A stretch of DNA of 64,000 nt from Strigamia acuminata (GCA_949358305.1 OX442314.1:53267369-53331368); one strand, 5' to 3'; numbered from the stretch's first letter, positions 1 to 9,835 are shown. The notes: a model not told the origin generated them from the sequence alone. A program made the numbers and translations.

Positions 1-6
1 CCACCA

Positions 7-342
7 ATGAAACGAGTAAGACGTCACGCCAATGTGCTCCGGGCCATTCCCGATTTAAATAAGAGACAAATCAAGGATTTTCTCAAACATTCTAACGATG
101 ATTTCTGTAAAACCATCTGTGAAATTTGTTTAAACATTATAAAAGGTACAATTAAGTTAGGAGCAAATCAGAAACAATCACTTTATCGAAAGAGAAGGTT
201 GTTAAGAAAATTGGCCACTCCTACATCTTCATTCAAACAAAGACGGAACTTGGTCATTCAAACTGGTGGATTTTTACCGCAACTACTCGCCCCAATTATT
301 GGAGCATTAGTAGGTAAACTAATTAGTAAACAAAATGGCTAG
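7..342 (+). CDS. Small basic Polinton core-protein-like ORF (pX-like)
   Basis: 111 residues. The N-terminal two-thirds is rich in Lys and Arg, including a run of basic pairs at about 55-80. It is followed by a Gly-Gly-Phe-Leu-Pro motif at about 87-91 and a hydrophobic amphipathic tail. This layout recurs in small ORFs of Polinton/adintovirus elements that have been compared with the adenovirus core/X-type peptide. It likely acts in virion DNA packaging or membrane interaction, but this is inference from position and composition. The ATG is in a tight context only 6 bases into the window, so a longer upstream form cannot be excluded. The 3' end overlaps the next ORF by 8 bases, which suggests a compact transcription unit. 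Confidence 0.6.
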   Translation: MKRVRRHANVLRAIPDLNKRQIKDFLKHSNDDFCKTICEICLNIIKGTIKLGANQKQSLYRKRRLLRKLATPTSSFKQRRNLVIQTGGFLPQLLAPIIGALVGKLISKQNG

Positions 343-1258
343 GAAAATGGTTTTAGTACCGCAGGAAATGATGTCATCTTTACAATATTCGAAAAAGAAC
401 TATGATGATATTGATCCGCAATATCAAAAATTGCAAAAGATTGAATCGTCAATAGAGGAAATTTTCAATGATGCAAACTTGAATGATGAAATGAAAGCTA
501 AACTTATATCGACACTTCAATCGCAATTTGGAAACTTTAAACAAAAGCTAATTAAACAATTAAATGCACCAAAAACTGTTACTATATCACCTCCAACTCT
601 ATCCGCATCTCCACCTCAATCACCACCACCAATTGTTTCGCACTTATCCACATCTCAATCGCCATTTGTTCTTCAACCATTGGATAAAATAATGTTGAAT
701 AAAATGTCAAAAGATCAAAAGAAACAAGCTATTGCGTTAATGGAAGTTATGAATTTGAATCCAAGGTTGAAATGGAGCAATCTATCGGAAATGATTATAG
801 ATGGAGTAAAAATTCCAAATACAACCAAAGCTGATCTTATAAACTATACCATAAGAAACCGCCCGAAGCAAAATGTAATTCCGATTGGTCAGTCAGAGTA
901 TATTAAAATTTTGATTGATTCAAATGTACCAAAAGAATACATTATAAACAAGAATTTAAGAAAGGAATTAATTAGACCGATGAGCACTTCAACTCCCACA
1001 ATTACTAGGGACATTCATAGAGAGTCATTGAGTGGAAATGACTCCATCATCAATAATCAAACACTATCAGATCAAGATCAAGAGCTGTCAGACTTAGAGA
1101 ACACTTGGGCACATTACGGAACACCAAACAAATCTTTAAGATTTCAACGAGATCAAGACGAGAGTTTATTCAAATATAAAACACCAAGTTCCGGTTCACA
1201 AAAAAAGAAAAAAAATAAAGAAATAAACAGTATAACTAGGAGCATAGAACAAAGTTAG
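335..1258 (+). CDS. Polinton-associated hypothetical protein
   Basis: 307 residues, function not recognised. It starts with a short basic/hydrophobic leader, has a charged, probably helical segment (about 25-75), and then a Pro/Ser-rich linker (about 80-110). The middle globular-looking part (about 115-215) is lysine-rich, and the C-terminal tail is polar and ends in a lysine cluster (about 290-297). ORFs beginning with a basic residue pair followed by a Leu-Val-Pro-type motif are common next to the pX-like gene in Polintons, which supports membership in the element but not a function. It overlaps the upstream ORF by 8 bases and ends 8 bases before the integrase start, so the three genes are probably expressed together. 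Confidence 0.55.
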   Translation: MARKMVLVPQEMMSSLQYSKKNYDDIDPQYQKLQKIESSIEEIFNDANLNDEMKAKLISTLQSQFGNFKQKLIKQLNAPKTVTISPPTLSASPPQSPPPIVSHLSTSQSPFVLQPLDKIMLNKMSKDQKKQAIALMEVMNLNPRLKWSNLSEMIIDGVKIPNTTKADLINYTIRNRPKQNVIPIGQSEYIKILIDSNVPKEYIINKNLRKELIRPMSTSTPTITRDIHRESLSGNDSIINNQTLSDQDQELSDLENTWAHYGTPNKSLRFQRDQDESLFKYKTPSSGSQKKKKNKEINSITRSIEQS

Positions 1259-1266
1259 AAAAACAT

Positions 1267-2361
1267 ATGGCAGAGCAACAATTGAAAGATATCTACTTTA
1301 ATCCAAGAAATCCTGCCGGATTTAGTAGTCGAGATAAATTGTTTCATGCTGCACGTAATCGAGGGATACAAGTTACCAGAAAAGAAATTCAAGATTGGTT
1401 ACAAGGATTAGATTCTTATACTTTACATAAACCAGTCCGATACAAGTTTCAACGCTCCAAGACTATTGTACCATCCATTAATTACCAATGGCAATCGGAT
1501 TTGGTTGAAGTTGGAAACATAGCAAAGGAAAATGATGGAAATAGATATTTAATGACCGTCATTGATGTATTTTCACGATATGCGTATATTGAAGCATTAC
1601 CAACAAAGTCTGCGCAACATATTATAAAAGCTTTTAAAACAATTCTAAAACGTGCCAAGACTAAACCCCTCTACCTGCAGACGGATAAGGGAAAAGAATA
1701 CTTAAACAAAGCATTTCAGGAATTCTTACAGAAAAATAACATCAAACATTTTACTAGTGAAAATGATGATATTAAATGTTCACTTTGTGAAAGATTGAAT
1801 CGAACCATAAAGCAGAAAATGTGGACTTATTTCACATATACCGGCAGACATCGATATATTGATCAACTGCAAACATTTATAGATTCATATAATCATAGCG
1901 TTCATCGAACATTAGGAATGAAACCTGTTGATGTTACGAAAGAGAAAGAACCGGCAGTGTTTTACCACTTATATGGTGATACAATAAATAAAAGACATAA
2001 GAAATTTAAGTTTAATATTGGTGATGGTGTTAGAATATCAAAATCTAAAGTGGTTTTCCGAAAGGGATACAGGGGAAGCTATTCGCATCAAATTTATTAT
2101 ATTATCAATCGATTAATCCGACCACCAGAAGTTGTCTATATGCTTAAAGATTACAATGATGAACCTTTACTCGGTACATTTTATGAATTTGAGTTGCAGA
2201 AAATTAATAAACCCAAGGATGCGGAGTATGCTGTAGAAACAGTATTAAAGTCTAAAGGCAAAGGTGTGAATAAATTATATTTTGTAAAGTGGATGGGTTA
2301 TGGAGATGAATTTAATTCCTGGATTCCCGCTGATGACTTACGAGACAACCCACCATTATAA
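1267..2361 (+). CDS. Polinton integrase (rve, DD35E) with C-terminal chromodomain
   Basis: 364 residues. The retroviral-type integrase core is clear. D78 lies in a WQSDL context, D140 in LQTDKG and E175 in CERLNR. This gives the D,D-35-E spacing exactly. An SH3-like segment follows at about 240-310, and a chromodomain occupies about 320-360 with its aromatic residues Y321, W342 and W352. The enzyme would insert the linear element DNA, and the chromodomain would direct it to methylated histone tails. Polinton integrases normally show this chromodomain. The N-terminal region (1-70) looks like the helical DNA-binding part; no HHCC zinc motif is visible. No frameshift or stop is seen. An AATAAA signal follows at 2381. 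Confidence 0.92.
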   Translation: MAEQQLKDIYFNPRNPAGFSSRDKLFHAARNRGIQVTRKEIQDWLQGLDSYTLHKPVRYKFQRSKTIVPSINYQWQSDLVEVGNIAKENDGNRYLMTVIDVFSRYAYIEALPTKSAQHIIKAFKTILKRAKTKPLYLQTDKGKEYLNKAFQEFLQKNNIKHFTSENDDIKCSLCERLNRTIKQKMWTYFTYTGRHRYIDQLQTFIDSYNHSVHRTLGMKPVDVTKEKEPAVFYHLYGDTINKRHKKFKFNIGDGVRISKSKVVFRKGYRGSYSHQIYYIINRLIRPPEVVYMLKDYNDEPLLGTFYEFELQKINKPKDAEYAVETVLKSKGKGVNKLYFVKWMGYGDEFNSWIPADDLRDNPPL

Positions 2362-2380
2362 TTTGTATACACACATAAAT

Positions 2381-2386
2381 AATAAA
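2381..2386 (+). terminator. Poly(A) signal AATAAA after integrase
   Basis: AATAAA lies 20 bases after the integrase stop codon. A TTTATT (AATAAA on the minus strand) at 2417-2422 overlaps the stop of the convergent PC4-like gene. The two transcription units therefore appear to end tail to tail within about 60 bases. Confidence 0.55.
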
Positions 2387-2417
2387 GATATATTTCGATC
2401 ATTGCATATGCACTTGT

Positions 2418-2804
2418 TTATTTAACAATAGTTACATTCGAATGGAGAAAAGAGATTGCTCGAGTTAATCTAATCCATTGATACCAATTTAAATTAATTC
2501 CTTTGATGGATGGACCAGCTCTGCTAAACTGTCTGATATCAAATATTACATCATCTCCACGTTTGCAAATATTTAGTTGTTTTCCATTTCCTAGATCAAA
2601 AGTGGAATTGCATCCATTGGATACAGGCAACATTTTCACTACATCCACAGTTGGTTGGATTAAGGTTGGAGGAGAGTACATCAGAATCATGATTTGTAGA
2701 ATAACGATACAACATCCAACAACAGAGAAACTTCCAGTCGTAATCCATAATTTATGATTTTCAAATAAGAGCATCAGGTTTTTCTGTAATCCTGCTCTGT
2801 CCAT
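2418..2804 (-). CDS. Membrane-anchored PC4-like (p15 coactivator fold) protein of the Polinton
   Basis: 128 residues. A single hydrophobic segment (about 24-43) looks like a signal anchor. Residues about 68-114 match the pattern of the PC4/Sub1 single-strand DNA-binding fold: a beta strand with an LGNGKQL-type turn, a hydrophobic strand followed by DIRQF, then KGINL and a WYQWIRL helix, comparable with the DIREY, KGISL and EQW signature of PC4. PC4 proteins bind single-stranded DNA and aid transcription or replication. A membrane anchor in front of it is odd. An AT-rich TATATATTA-like box lies about 25-35 bases upstream of the ATG. The domain call is by eye from a short alignment, so moderate certainty. 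Confidence 0.5.
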   Translation of the reverse strand: MDRAGLQKNLMLLFENHKLWITTGSFSVVGCCIVILQIMILMYSPPTLIQPTVDVVKMLPVSNGCNSTFDLGNGKQLNICKRGDDVIFDIRQFSRAGPSIKGINLNWYQWIRLTRAISFLHSNVTIVK

Positions 2805-2837
2805 GGTTTGTGAAAGAATGACACGATAATATATATA

Positions 2838-2986
2838 ATAATGGTTTTATTTTATAAAAATAATAATAATAATAATAATAATAAATTCATTTACAAAATA
2901 AATTACATGATAAGATAATGATATAATAATAATAAAAATATGTAACAGTTTTGTTTACAAAATAAATAAATAAATAAATAACACTT
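2838..2986. repeat. AT-rich microsatellites between two Polinton genes
   Basis: Runs of AAT (about 2857-2885) and AAAT (about 2958-2982) fill the short gap between the end of the polymerase gene and the start of the PC4-like gene. No other signal is seen. Confidence 0.8.
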
Positions 2987-2987
2987 T

Positions 2988-5900
2988 TTACAAAATAATA
3001 TTGTGATGCCCATGAGCTAGAGTCGTTACACCATCACTCAAAATGTACCTTTTATCATCTCCAGCAGACAAAGCAATTTTCTTTTGCAAAATTGTATATA
3101 ATTCGTGATCGAAAGAGCGAATTTGATTTGATGAACGTGCGTTTTCTATTTTGTTGAATAGACACTCTTTGTAGTCTTTGTGGCGAAGTTGATTTCGCAC
3201 ACTTCGAGGTACACCTTTTGCTGTCTTTTTTTCTTGATCTTTTGTTTTAAACGAATACATTTTACATCGAAGTCCGAGAAATTCCTGTATGCATTTCCCG
3301 GACATTTCGTCTTTAAACTTTCCAATTACCTTTTTATTCTTTGTGCTGTATAGGGAGTGTGTGGAAGGATAATCTGAAGTGTCGAATTTTTCTAAATCTT
3401 TTTTCATGTCTGCATAAATATCATCTGTTTCGATATTATACGTTAAACTATCCGTATCAGTAAAAAGCAACCTGGCTTTGTTCCCATATGTTTTTTTGAT
3501 ATGATTATAATGAAAATCATACATAAGGACTTTGCTAAGTTCTAGAATGCAAAAGCCCACGTATATGGGTCTATTTAATAGGATATTTCTTTTCTTTAAA
3601 TGTACACCTACAAGATCTTCATTGAAAATCTTGAACTCGTGAAAAGTTGGTGAATTTAATAATTTAGTCACTCGCTCTGGATTTTGCACCAACCTCACAT
3701 CAACACGTTTCCTGACGGATTCGAGCGACTTCCCAAAAACACTATTATTCATCAATTTGAAGAAGTCCTTTTGAAAACTATTGGTTGCTTGTTTTCGCAA
3801 CTCTGTATTTAAGCCAATGTACTTTGCAAGCCAATCAGATTGTTCAAATTCCAGAATTTTATGAATTTTCGTGACTTTCATTCCCAATTTCAAATACAAT
3901 TGGAGGTTTTGGTAGTGGATAATATATTTTGTTTTGTTAGCAAGGTTAGGAACTAATTTGGGAGATGGGTGATGTTTTTGTTCTAGTAGGGTAAGGTGTT
4001 CGAGACTGTAGGGTGATAACATGTTTTCAGTTACTGTTAGTCGTTCGGGAGCAAGAGGATAATCGTTATGGGAATCATGGAGTTCTTTGGGATATTCTAA
4101 ATCTACTTCCAAAATATATCCCTTTGTGCCGGTTTCACTAATGCTTAACACATCAAAATCATCGGTGGGCGGTATCCATTTGAAATTATGAGTTGGCAAA
4201 TATTGGTTCATTGCCCAGCCGTACAAGTTATTCGCATCGAGATAGATGATGTGATTGGATGGAAGGTCCTTTTTATAACCATCTATATCTTTGTGATTGG
4301 CTTTAGCAAATCGATGGCTAATCATTGATATACCACCGCGAATACCATTTTCAATAAAGACATGCATAAGCGGATCCGTTAACAGTTCTAATTTGACATC
4401 TGTTAGTTTCAGACATGCCCTCCACGAGAGACCGGGTGTTGTGAAATAATTGCAACAATCCAATTTATAAGTCTCTAAACAAATCGATCGAAAATTTTCA
4501 AAGACGTCAGCTAACAGCAAAACGTCAGTCAAAACATAAAGGTCTTGGTAAACACCGAGATTTTGGATATTGAATTTATCCCACACTTTCTTTGCATGAA
4601 TATAGTCAGATTCGGATACACTTTGCTGACTTAGAGTACTGTAAAATTCGGATATGGGAGGAAGTTGGACTTCGTTGAATTTGATCCAAGAGTCCATGTA
4701 CTCATATGGAAAAATACCTTTTCGTAATAACAATCCGATTTCATCAGGATTGAAATGTTGCTTCATTATTCGGAATTGGTTTGGATCGCTTTTGAATAAA
4801 TTAGCAACCAATGATTCTAATGATGCATTCATAAATTGCAGACTATCGAGAAATCGAAGATTTCCGAGTGAAAAAGTAATATATCGTTGCATGTTGGTTG
4901 GAATACAGCTTATTTCACGATCTTTATACTTTCCAATTCCCTGCATTAATAAATGTGAATCATAATTTTTTAAGTTATGAAACACAACAGGAATTTGTTT
5001 AGATGTTCTGCGATACATCAGATTACAAAAATTATGAGCAGGGCCACGGAACTTGCCAGTAGCATGATTATGGTCCCTTACTTTCTTTTCATTTTTTAAA
5101 AATGTTTTATTACAAATGTGACAAGATGTAGCACTTTCCATAAACAATTTTTCTTCATTCGATAAATCCATTGGAAGATTTAAAGCCATAAGCTTTTCCA
5201 ACTCTACTTCCAATTTAGTAATATGATCAAGAAAATGATCAACTGCATTTTCACCTCGATATACCGATGGAGGTTGGTGCAGTTTACCTTCTGTATTGAT
5301 AACAGCATAAGCATAACCCGATGGTACGTGCTTGGACACTTTTTGCACTTTGCTTGTCTCATCTTTTTCAACATTTTTAACGAGCAGTGACTCAAAATCC
5401 GCATATATAACAAATGGGACTTTAAATTGTTTATGGAAATCATTAAAGTGCATCCATTTTGTTTCATCGGTGGGGTATTTAACTTTTTGAAGTCCGTAGG
5501 TTGAGCAATACTCCAAGTGATCTTTTAGTATCCGTTCTGACGAACATCTATGCAGACAATATTTACAATAGTGAGCTAATTCATTGTGATGTGTTAAGGA
5601 ATGTAACAGTTTATTTATATTTTTAATCCAACAATAATGTTGGGTTTGATCATTAGCAAAAAGTAACAAATTTATTTGGGTTTTATGTTCCAATTTGCTA
5701 ATGTATAGGGGAAACACTTCTTTTTCGAAACCGAACACATGAACACTAATAGAATTCATGGTTTCAAACTTGGGGATTTGTTGAAGAGTCATTGGGAATG
5801 AAAGTCCGGTTAAATCTAAAGTGTTTCGGTACTTGGTATAATGTGAAACACGTTCAGGGTGGGAAGGTGCAGGATGCAGAGCAGCTAAAACACTCCAGAG

Positions 5901-7412
5901 AAAACACAAAGAATCTTGATTTTGTACATTTATTATTGCTTTTTTGTCTGCTAAAAATTTGGGGAGTGCGATGTAAGATCTTCCAGCCAATGGGCGATAT
6001 CTACCAATATTCACATGCATCTCTACCACCGCTTCAAATACCCAACCACTACCATCTCGTTGAAATTCGGCGCAAGAACGTTTAATTTTCTCGTACGCCT
6101 CCAATAATTGGTCCTCGAGATCCGATTCAACGAGCGCAATATAGCAAATGCTTCGAAAACATGCAACGGTTTCCGTATCACCACTCTGTGATGTTCGAGT
6201 GAAATGTATATTAACGGCGATATAATATTTTACTGCTTTCTTTTTAATCAATTGGAAGTTTAAGATCCGTTTCACTCGAGTGTGGTGTTGAATGAAAAAA
6301 TGATTTAAATCACCACAATCATCACCGGGAATTTTATACGTGTTGACGTTTCCCTCTAATGCGTCAACACAAGGATCATCGCAGGGTAGTGGTTGTGGAT
6401 GTGGAACGGCGGGTAAAGGATGAATGTGAACTTGCATGTGTTTAAGTAAATTATTATTTGAAGAAAAAGACTTTTTGCAAACATTGCAAGTAAATGTCTC
6501 TTTGCTGCGATTGTGAATTTTTTTAACATGTCGCAGCAAGGCATCTTTGCGTGAAAAAATATTTGTGCAAATTGCGCATGCGAATGTGCTTTTAGCAAGA
6601 GTATGTGAATGAATAAGATGCCTTTTTAAAGTTGAAAAACAAGAAAATTTTTTTTGGCAGTACTCACACGAATGTACTTTCTCTCCACCTCCAATTTGTT
6701 GCACTAAAGTCATAGGAGATGGGGGATTGACGATGCGGCTTGTTCCTGCTTGGTGTAAATTTGGTTGGTAGTGGTACACAGGAACTGGAGACTCGCATGA
6801 TATCGATGGATTGCACGATTGAGATGATGCAGATTCAGATTGATTGATGCAGGTTGGAGTTGGCACATGTTGAAACGCATTGGTGCAGGATGGAGATGGC
6901 ACGTGTTGATACTGGTTGATGATGGTAGGTGGTGAGAGTGGATAAATTGGAGAATGATTATAAATCCATGGAGAATCATTGTATCCATTTTCTTCTTCCA
7001 GTAGAGGATTGGGCGTGTTAACTTGAGGAAATAGAGATTCTTCAATTTCCGTAAGCATCTCTTCAAATTCACAAATATTATGTTGCACCACTTGATTATG
7101 GATTTGATGGTTAATCAAGAGAGGAACGGGAGACTCACATGATGTCAATGGATTGCATGATTGAAATGATGCAGGTTGAGATTGGAGGACACAGGTTGGA
7201 GATTGCACGTGTTGAGACTGGTTGATGATGGTAGACAATGAGAGTGGATAAATCAGAGAATGATTGTAAATCCAACATGGAGAATCATTGGATCCATTTT
7301 CTTCATCATCAACATCAAGCAGTGAATTAGGTGTGTTAATAGGAGGAAAGAGAGATTCTTCAATCTCCATAAACAACTCTTCAAATTCAGACTGAATGTG
7401 GTTAAATTCCAT
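2988..7412 (-). CDS. Polinton protein-primed DNA polymerase B with N-terminal C2H2 fingers
   Basis: Replicates the element. An upstream in-frame ATG exists at 7484 (1498 codons from there; numbering below uses it). I prefer the ATG at 7412, residue 25, because a TATA box lies inside the first codons of the longer form. Three C2H2 fingers begin at about 273, 302 and 332. Exonuclease motifs are D696/E698 (YADFES), N841-D842 (LKNYDS) and Y983/D987. Between Exo I and II sits a Cys/His cluster (C788, C791, H804, H806, C820) of HNH/endonuclease-VII type. Polymerase motif A is D1083-NNLYG, motif B K1243-MNNSVFG, motif C TDTDS at 1342-1346, with a later KxY (1408-1410). All catalytic residues are present. 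The acidic N-terminus is internally duplicated (about 33-120 and 139-235). Confidence 0.93.
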   Translation of the reverse strand: MEFNHIQSEFEELFMEIEESLFPPINTPNSLLDVDDEENGSNDSPCWIYNHSLIYPLSLSTIINQSQHVQSPTCVLQSQPASFQSCNPLTSCESPVPLLINHQIHNQVVQHNICEFEEMLTEIEESLFPQVNTPNPLLEEENGYNDSPWIYNHSPIYPLSPPTIINQYQHVPSPSCTNAFQHVPTPTCINQSESASSQSCNPSISCESPVPVYHYQPNLHQAGTSRIVNPPSPMTLVQQIGGGEKVHSCEYCQKKFSCFSTLKRHLIHSHTLAKSTFACAICTNIFSRKDALLRHVKKIHNRSKETFTCNVCKKSFSSNNNLLKHMQVHIHPLPAVPHPQPLPCDDPCVDALEGNVNTYKIPGDDCGDLNHFFIQHHTRVKRILNFQLIKKKAVKYYIAVNIHFTRTSQSGDTETVACFRSICYIALVESDLEDQLLEAYEKIKRSCAEFQRDGSGWVFEAVVEMHVNIGRYRPLAGRSYIALPKFLADKKAIINVQNQDSLCFLWSVLAALHPAPSHPERVSHYTKYRNTLDLTGLSFPMTLQQIPKFETMNSISVHVFGFEKEVFPLYISKLEHKTQINLLLFANDQTQHYCWIKNINKLLHSLTHHNELAHYCKYCLHRCSSERILKDHLEYCSTYGLQKVKYPTDETKWMHFNDFHKQFKVPFVIYADFESLLVKNVEKDETSKVQKVSKHVPSGYAYAVINTEGKLHQPPSVYRGENAVDHFLDHITKLEVELEKLMALNLPMDLSNEEKLFMESATSCHICNKTFLKNEKKVRDHNHATGKFRGPAHNFCNLMYRRTSKQIPVVFHNLKNYDSHLLMQGIGKYKDREISCIPTNMQRYITFSLGNLRFLDSLQFMNASLESLVANLFKSDPNQFRIMKQHFNPDEIGLLLRKGIFPYEYMDSWIKFNEVQLPPISEFYSTLSQQSVSESDYIHAKKVWDKFNIQNLGVYQDLYVLTDVLLLADVFENFRSICLETYKLDCCNYFTTPGLSWRACLKLTDVKLELLTDPLMHVFIENGIRGGISMISHRFAKANHKDIDGYKKDLPSNHIIYLDANNLYGWAMNQYLPTHNFKWIPPTDDFDVLSISETGTKGYILEVDLEYPKELHDSHNDYPLAPERLTVTENMLSPYSLEHLTLLEQKHHPSPKLVPNLANKTKYIIHYQNLQLYLKLGMKVTKIHKILEFEQSDWLAKYIGLNTELRKQATNSFQKDFFKLMNNSVFGKSLESVRKRVDVRLVQNPERVTKLLNSPTFHEFKIFNEDLVGVHLKKRNILLNRPIYVGFCILELSKVLMYDFHYNHIKKTYGNKARLLFTDTDSLTYNIETDDIYADMKKDLEKFDTSDYPSTHSLYSTKNKKVIGKFKDEMSGKCIQEFLGLRCKMYSFKTKDQEKKTAKGVPRSVRNQLRHKDYKECLFNKIENARSSNQIRSFDHELYTILQKKIALSAGDDKRYILSDGVTTLAHGHHNIIL

Positions 7413-7470
7413 GATGCAAACAAAACCTAGCACTTGCAAGAAGTGAAGAGAAGAGAGTAGGGAATTGCAA

Positions 7471-7480
7471 GTATATATAC
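7471..7480 (-). promoter_or_regulatory. TATA box of the Polinton PolB gene
   Basis: On the minus strand the sequence reads GTATATATAC. It lies about 60 bases upstream of the ATG at 7412 and inside codons 2-5 of the longer reading frame beginning at 7484. A start of transcription about 25-30 bases downstream would exclude the first ATG. Confidence 0.55.
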
Positions 7481-7499
7481 CCATTACTAGTTTCCCATT

Positions 7500-7860
7500 G
7501 GTTAAGATAACTACCCAATAATATCCCTCCTTTGATTAAAAGTGGCCTAGGGTCCTTTGAAAATTTGGGAAAAACAACAACAAGGTGCTTAAGTAAAGAA
7601 AAACAATAACAAATAATAGCCTAGGGTACATTGATTGAATGATAAGACTGATTGATTGAAGCAATTAGTCACCCCCACTTAGCTCTCCCCTTATCTCCCC
7701 CTCTCCTTATCTCCCCCTCCCCTTATCTCCCCCTCCACTTATCTCCCCCTCCCCTTATCTCTCCCCCCACTTAACCCTCACCACCCCCACCCCCCCCCCC
7801 CCTCACCACCAACCACTGGCCCAGGATCCCCATAAACCCACTACTGTTAGTCTACTCAGG
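7500..7860. other. Non-coding Polinton end region with CT-rich tandem repeat
   Basis: No ORF. From about 7675 to 7770 a 15-17 base unit (TTATCTCCCCCTCCCC type) repeats about six times and passes into a poly-C run at 7790-7803. This may be subterminal sequence of the Polinton. The TG-rich stretch after it (7860 on) looks different. The element boundary was not determined. Confidence 0.5.
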
Positions 7861-8020
7861 ACCGATTGTGTGATAACTGTAGAAAACCACTTGGGGTGGC
7901 ACTAGTGGGCAAAAGGCCTTTCGACAGTGTTGCACTGGTACCGGTAGGCTTCCGTGGAGGGGCGGGTGAAGATGTATACTGCCAGAATCTGTACCATTCC
8001 CAAGAAATCCAAGGGATTTT

Positions 8021-8275
8021 AAGGAGTGACTCAAGGTTTGCTTTAAATTCAATTCTTCAATTAAATCGGGAATTTGCATTTAAGGAAATATCCACCAATA
8101 GATTTAAACAAACAAAAAAGGTACAAATCAGAGAGTGTTGACAACTTACTTGAATTCTATTATTTACACTAGTTTATGAATCTATACATCCGACAGCTTG
8201 CTATCAAGCTACTTTGAATTAGTTAACTTAATTATATGTGCCCTTTACAAATAAACATAATAATAACTTAAACTC
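8021..8275. repeat. Dispersed repeat, copy 1 (of 8.0 and 10.2 kb)
   Basis: The block from GGAGTGACTCAAGG to ATAATAACTTAAAC is repeated at 10248-10461 with about 85-90% identity by eye, in the same orientation, with small indels. No coding capacity. It may be the end of a transposon copy, but no terminal motif or target duplication was recognised. Confidence 0.75.
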
Positions 8276-9640
8276 TTCTGTGACCAAATGTAATGTTTGA
8301 ACTAAGAAGATAACTTCAGCCTGACCTTCAACAGGCTGACATCAGTACATCAGTAGTGGGGAGAGTTGCAGCTACGCTCTGGTGGGAACAACTGTTATTA
8401 ACGATCTGACGTTGTTTCCAACCAATAGTGATGCTTTATTGTTGGCACAGCAACAGTTACGTGTGTGTGCTCTTCATTCCATTTCTGGCGATGTTTTCGT
8501 ACGTTGTTTTCTCTCGGATTCTTTCGGTTCGGTATTTTTTACAATTTCTTTTTTCATTTTTCGTTCGTATTCGTGTGATCAAGGACCTGGATTTCGAATG
8601 GATTTTGAGTCATCATATGGTTTGGTTTTCGTTATTGTTTCTTCATTTCTTTTCGTTCAGATTCTATTTTAGGCCTAATCTTCATTTGAATCAGGAAATA
8701 ACAATTTTTTTTTACTTGTCTTACTATTCAAGCTGCAGGAATTAGAATTTGTTTGTTCAAAATGTTTATATACATAAGATTTTGATTGAAGCTCAAATCT
8801 CTAATGCACCTTCATCTCTCGATCTCACCTCAAATCAACTTGTTTGAACTTAACAAATCCTGTATCCACAACTGGGTGTTATGGATGTTATGGTGTATTT
8901 AGTCTATTTTGTCCAAAATCCCTGGCGTTTGATCGCTGGCTTCTCCGTCGATTCTAAATTCTAATCAATTTCAAATTTTCAAATTTAATTCTGGGAAGAT
9001 GTTGATAAATCATAAAGTGTTGCAAGGCTGCATTTCAATACTCAGGACTTTTGCATTCATCATTTGATTATCAATTTTAAACATGCTGGATTTTTATGAA
9101 TTTTCATATCGTAAATTTCTTATTGGTTTTGGGGTTTTGTTATTGTGTTTGATTGTCCATCGCCGAAGCAACACTTGCAAATCTCGACATTTCTCACAAC
9201 ATGTGGCATCCTCGCCCCTTTCCTTTGTGAAAATGAACGTTGAATTTCCATTTGCAGACTTACTACAATTACTTGCCTCTAAGAAGGAAAAAATTTAGAA
9301 ATTTTGCAATCACCAGATTGCCATGAAAAATACCCTGGACTATGATACTATCTAGCTCCAAACCGAGTCGATAACCTAAATATTAAATCTGTCTAGATTT
9401 GATTTGTACTGCGCTTACCTTCTCTATTTGATTGCATGACCTAAATGTTTACCTCTCTAGTCTCTATCTCTTGCTGGGGTTTAACTTTGAGTTAGCTTCT
9501 CTAAACTTACTGTTGTATTTTCTCTTCTTATAAAAACGTCCTCTCCTTGTTGACAAATTTGTTTCTTCTCTTTGAATTCACATTTTTGCTGTGTTTACAG
9601 CTTTATAGAATCTGTTGTTTATGTCAGACATTTGATCGAA
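8276..9640. other. Non-coding stretch
   Basis: AT-rich, T-run-rich sequence. Two overlapping hydrophobic open frames between 8382 and 8745 arise from T-rich codons and have no domain features. I see no gene, RNA or clear repeat here. Confidence 0.5.
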
Positions 9641-9654
9641 AAAAGCGGTGCAAA

Positions 9655-9835
9655 GCATAATAAATACGCTTGTTAATCCGATCCGCCTGAACCGCGAATC
9701 CGCGGATCCGATCCGCTCGGATCGGATGCGGATTTTTTATACTGATCCGTCTGCGGATCGGACGGGTGACCGTGACCAATCCGAGTCAGTAATCCGCGGA
9801 TCGGATTGGGCAATTCGCGGACTAATCTGCGCGTT
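9655..9835. repeat. GC-rich cluster of CGGATCCG-type palindromes
   Basis: A 180-base island in AT-rich DNA in which GATCCG, CGGATC and CCGCGG motifs recur more than ten times in both orientations, able to form several hairpins. No ORF. Function unknown; a foldback element or a rearranged satellite are both possible. Confidence 0.55.

Larger units (their letters stand above)
1..7860. mobile_element. Polinton/Maverick (adintovirus-like) element, right-hand part
   Basis: Five genes with a Polinton signature lie together: a basic core-protein-like ORF, an unknown ORF and a chromodomain integrase on the plus strand, then a PC4-like membrane ORF and a protein-primed PolB on the minus strand. The capsid, ATPase and protease genes expected of such elements would lie left of the window. 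The right terminus is not resolved. PolB starts near 7.41 kb and unannotated sequence runs on through a CT-rich tandem stretch to about 7.86 kb. No terminal inverted repeat can be tested because the left end is missing. All five ORFs are open, so the copy is probably recent. Assignment is from family knowledge; the right boundary is inference. Confidence 0.85.

Noticed and set aside
4654-6598. Several ORFs opposite to or in other frames of PolB
   Set aside because: Shadows of the polymerase gene.
8382-8745. Two overlapping hydrophobic ORFs that look like membrane proteins
   Set aside because: They come from T-rich sequence; no domain, no splice or promoter context.
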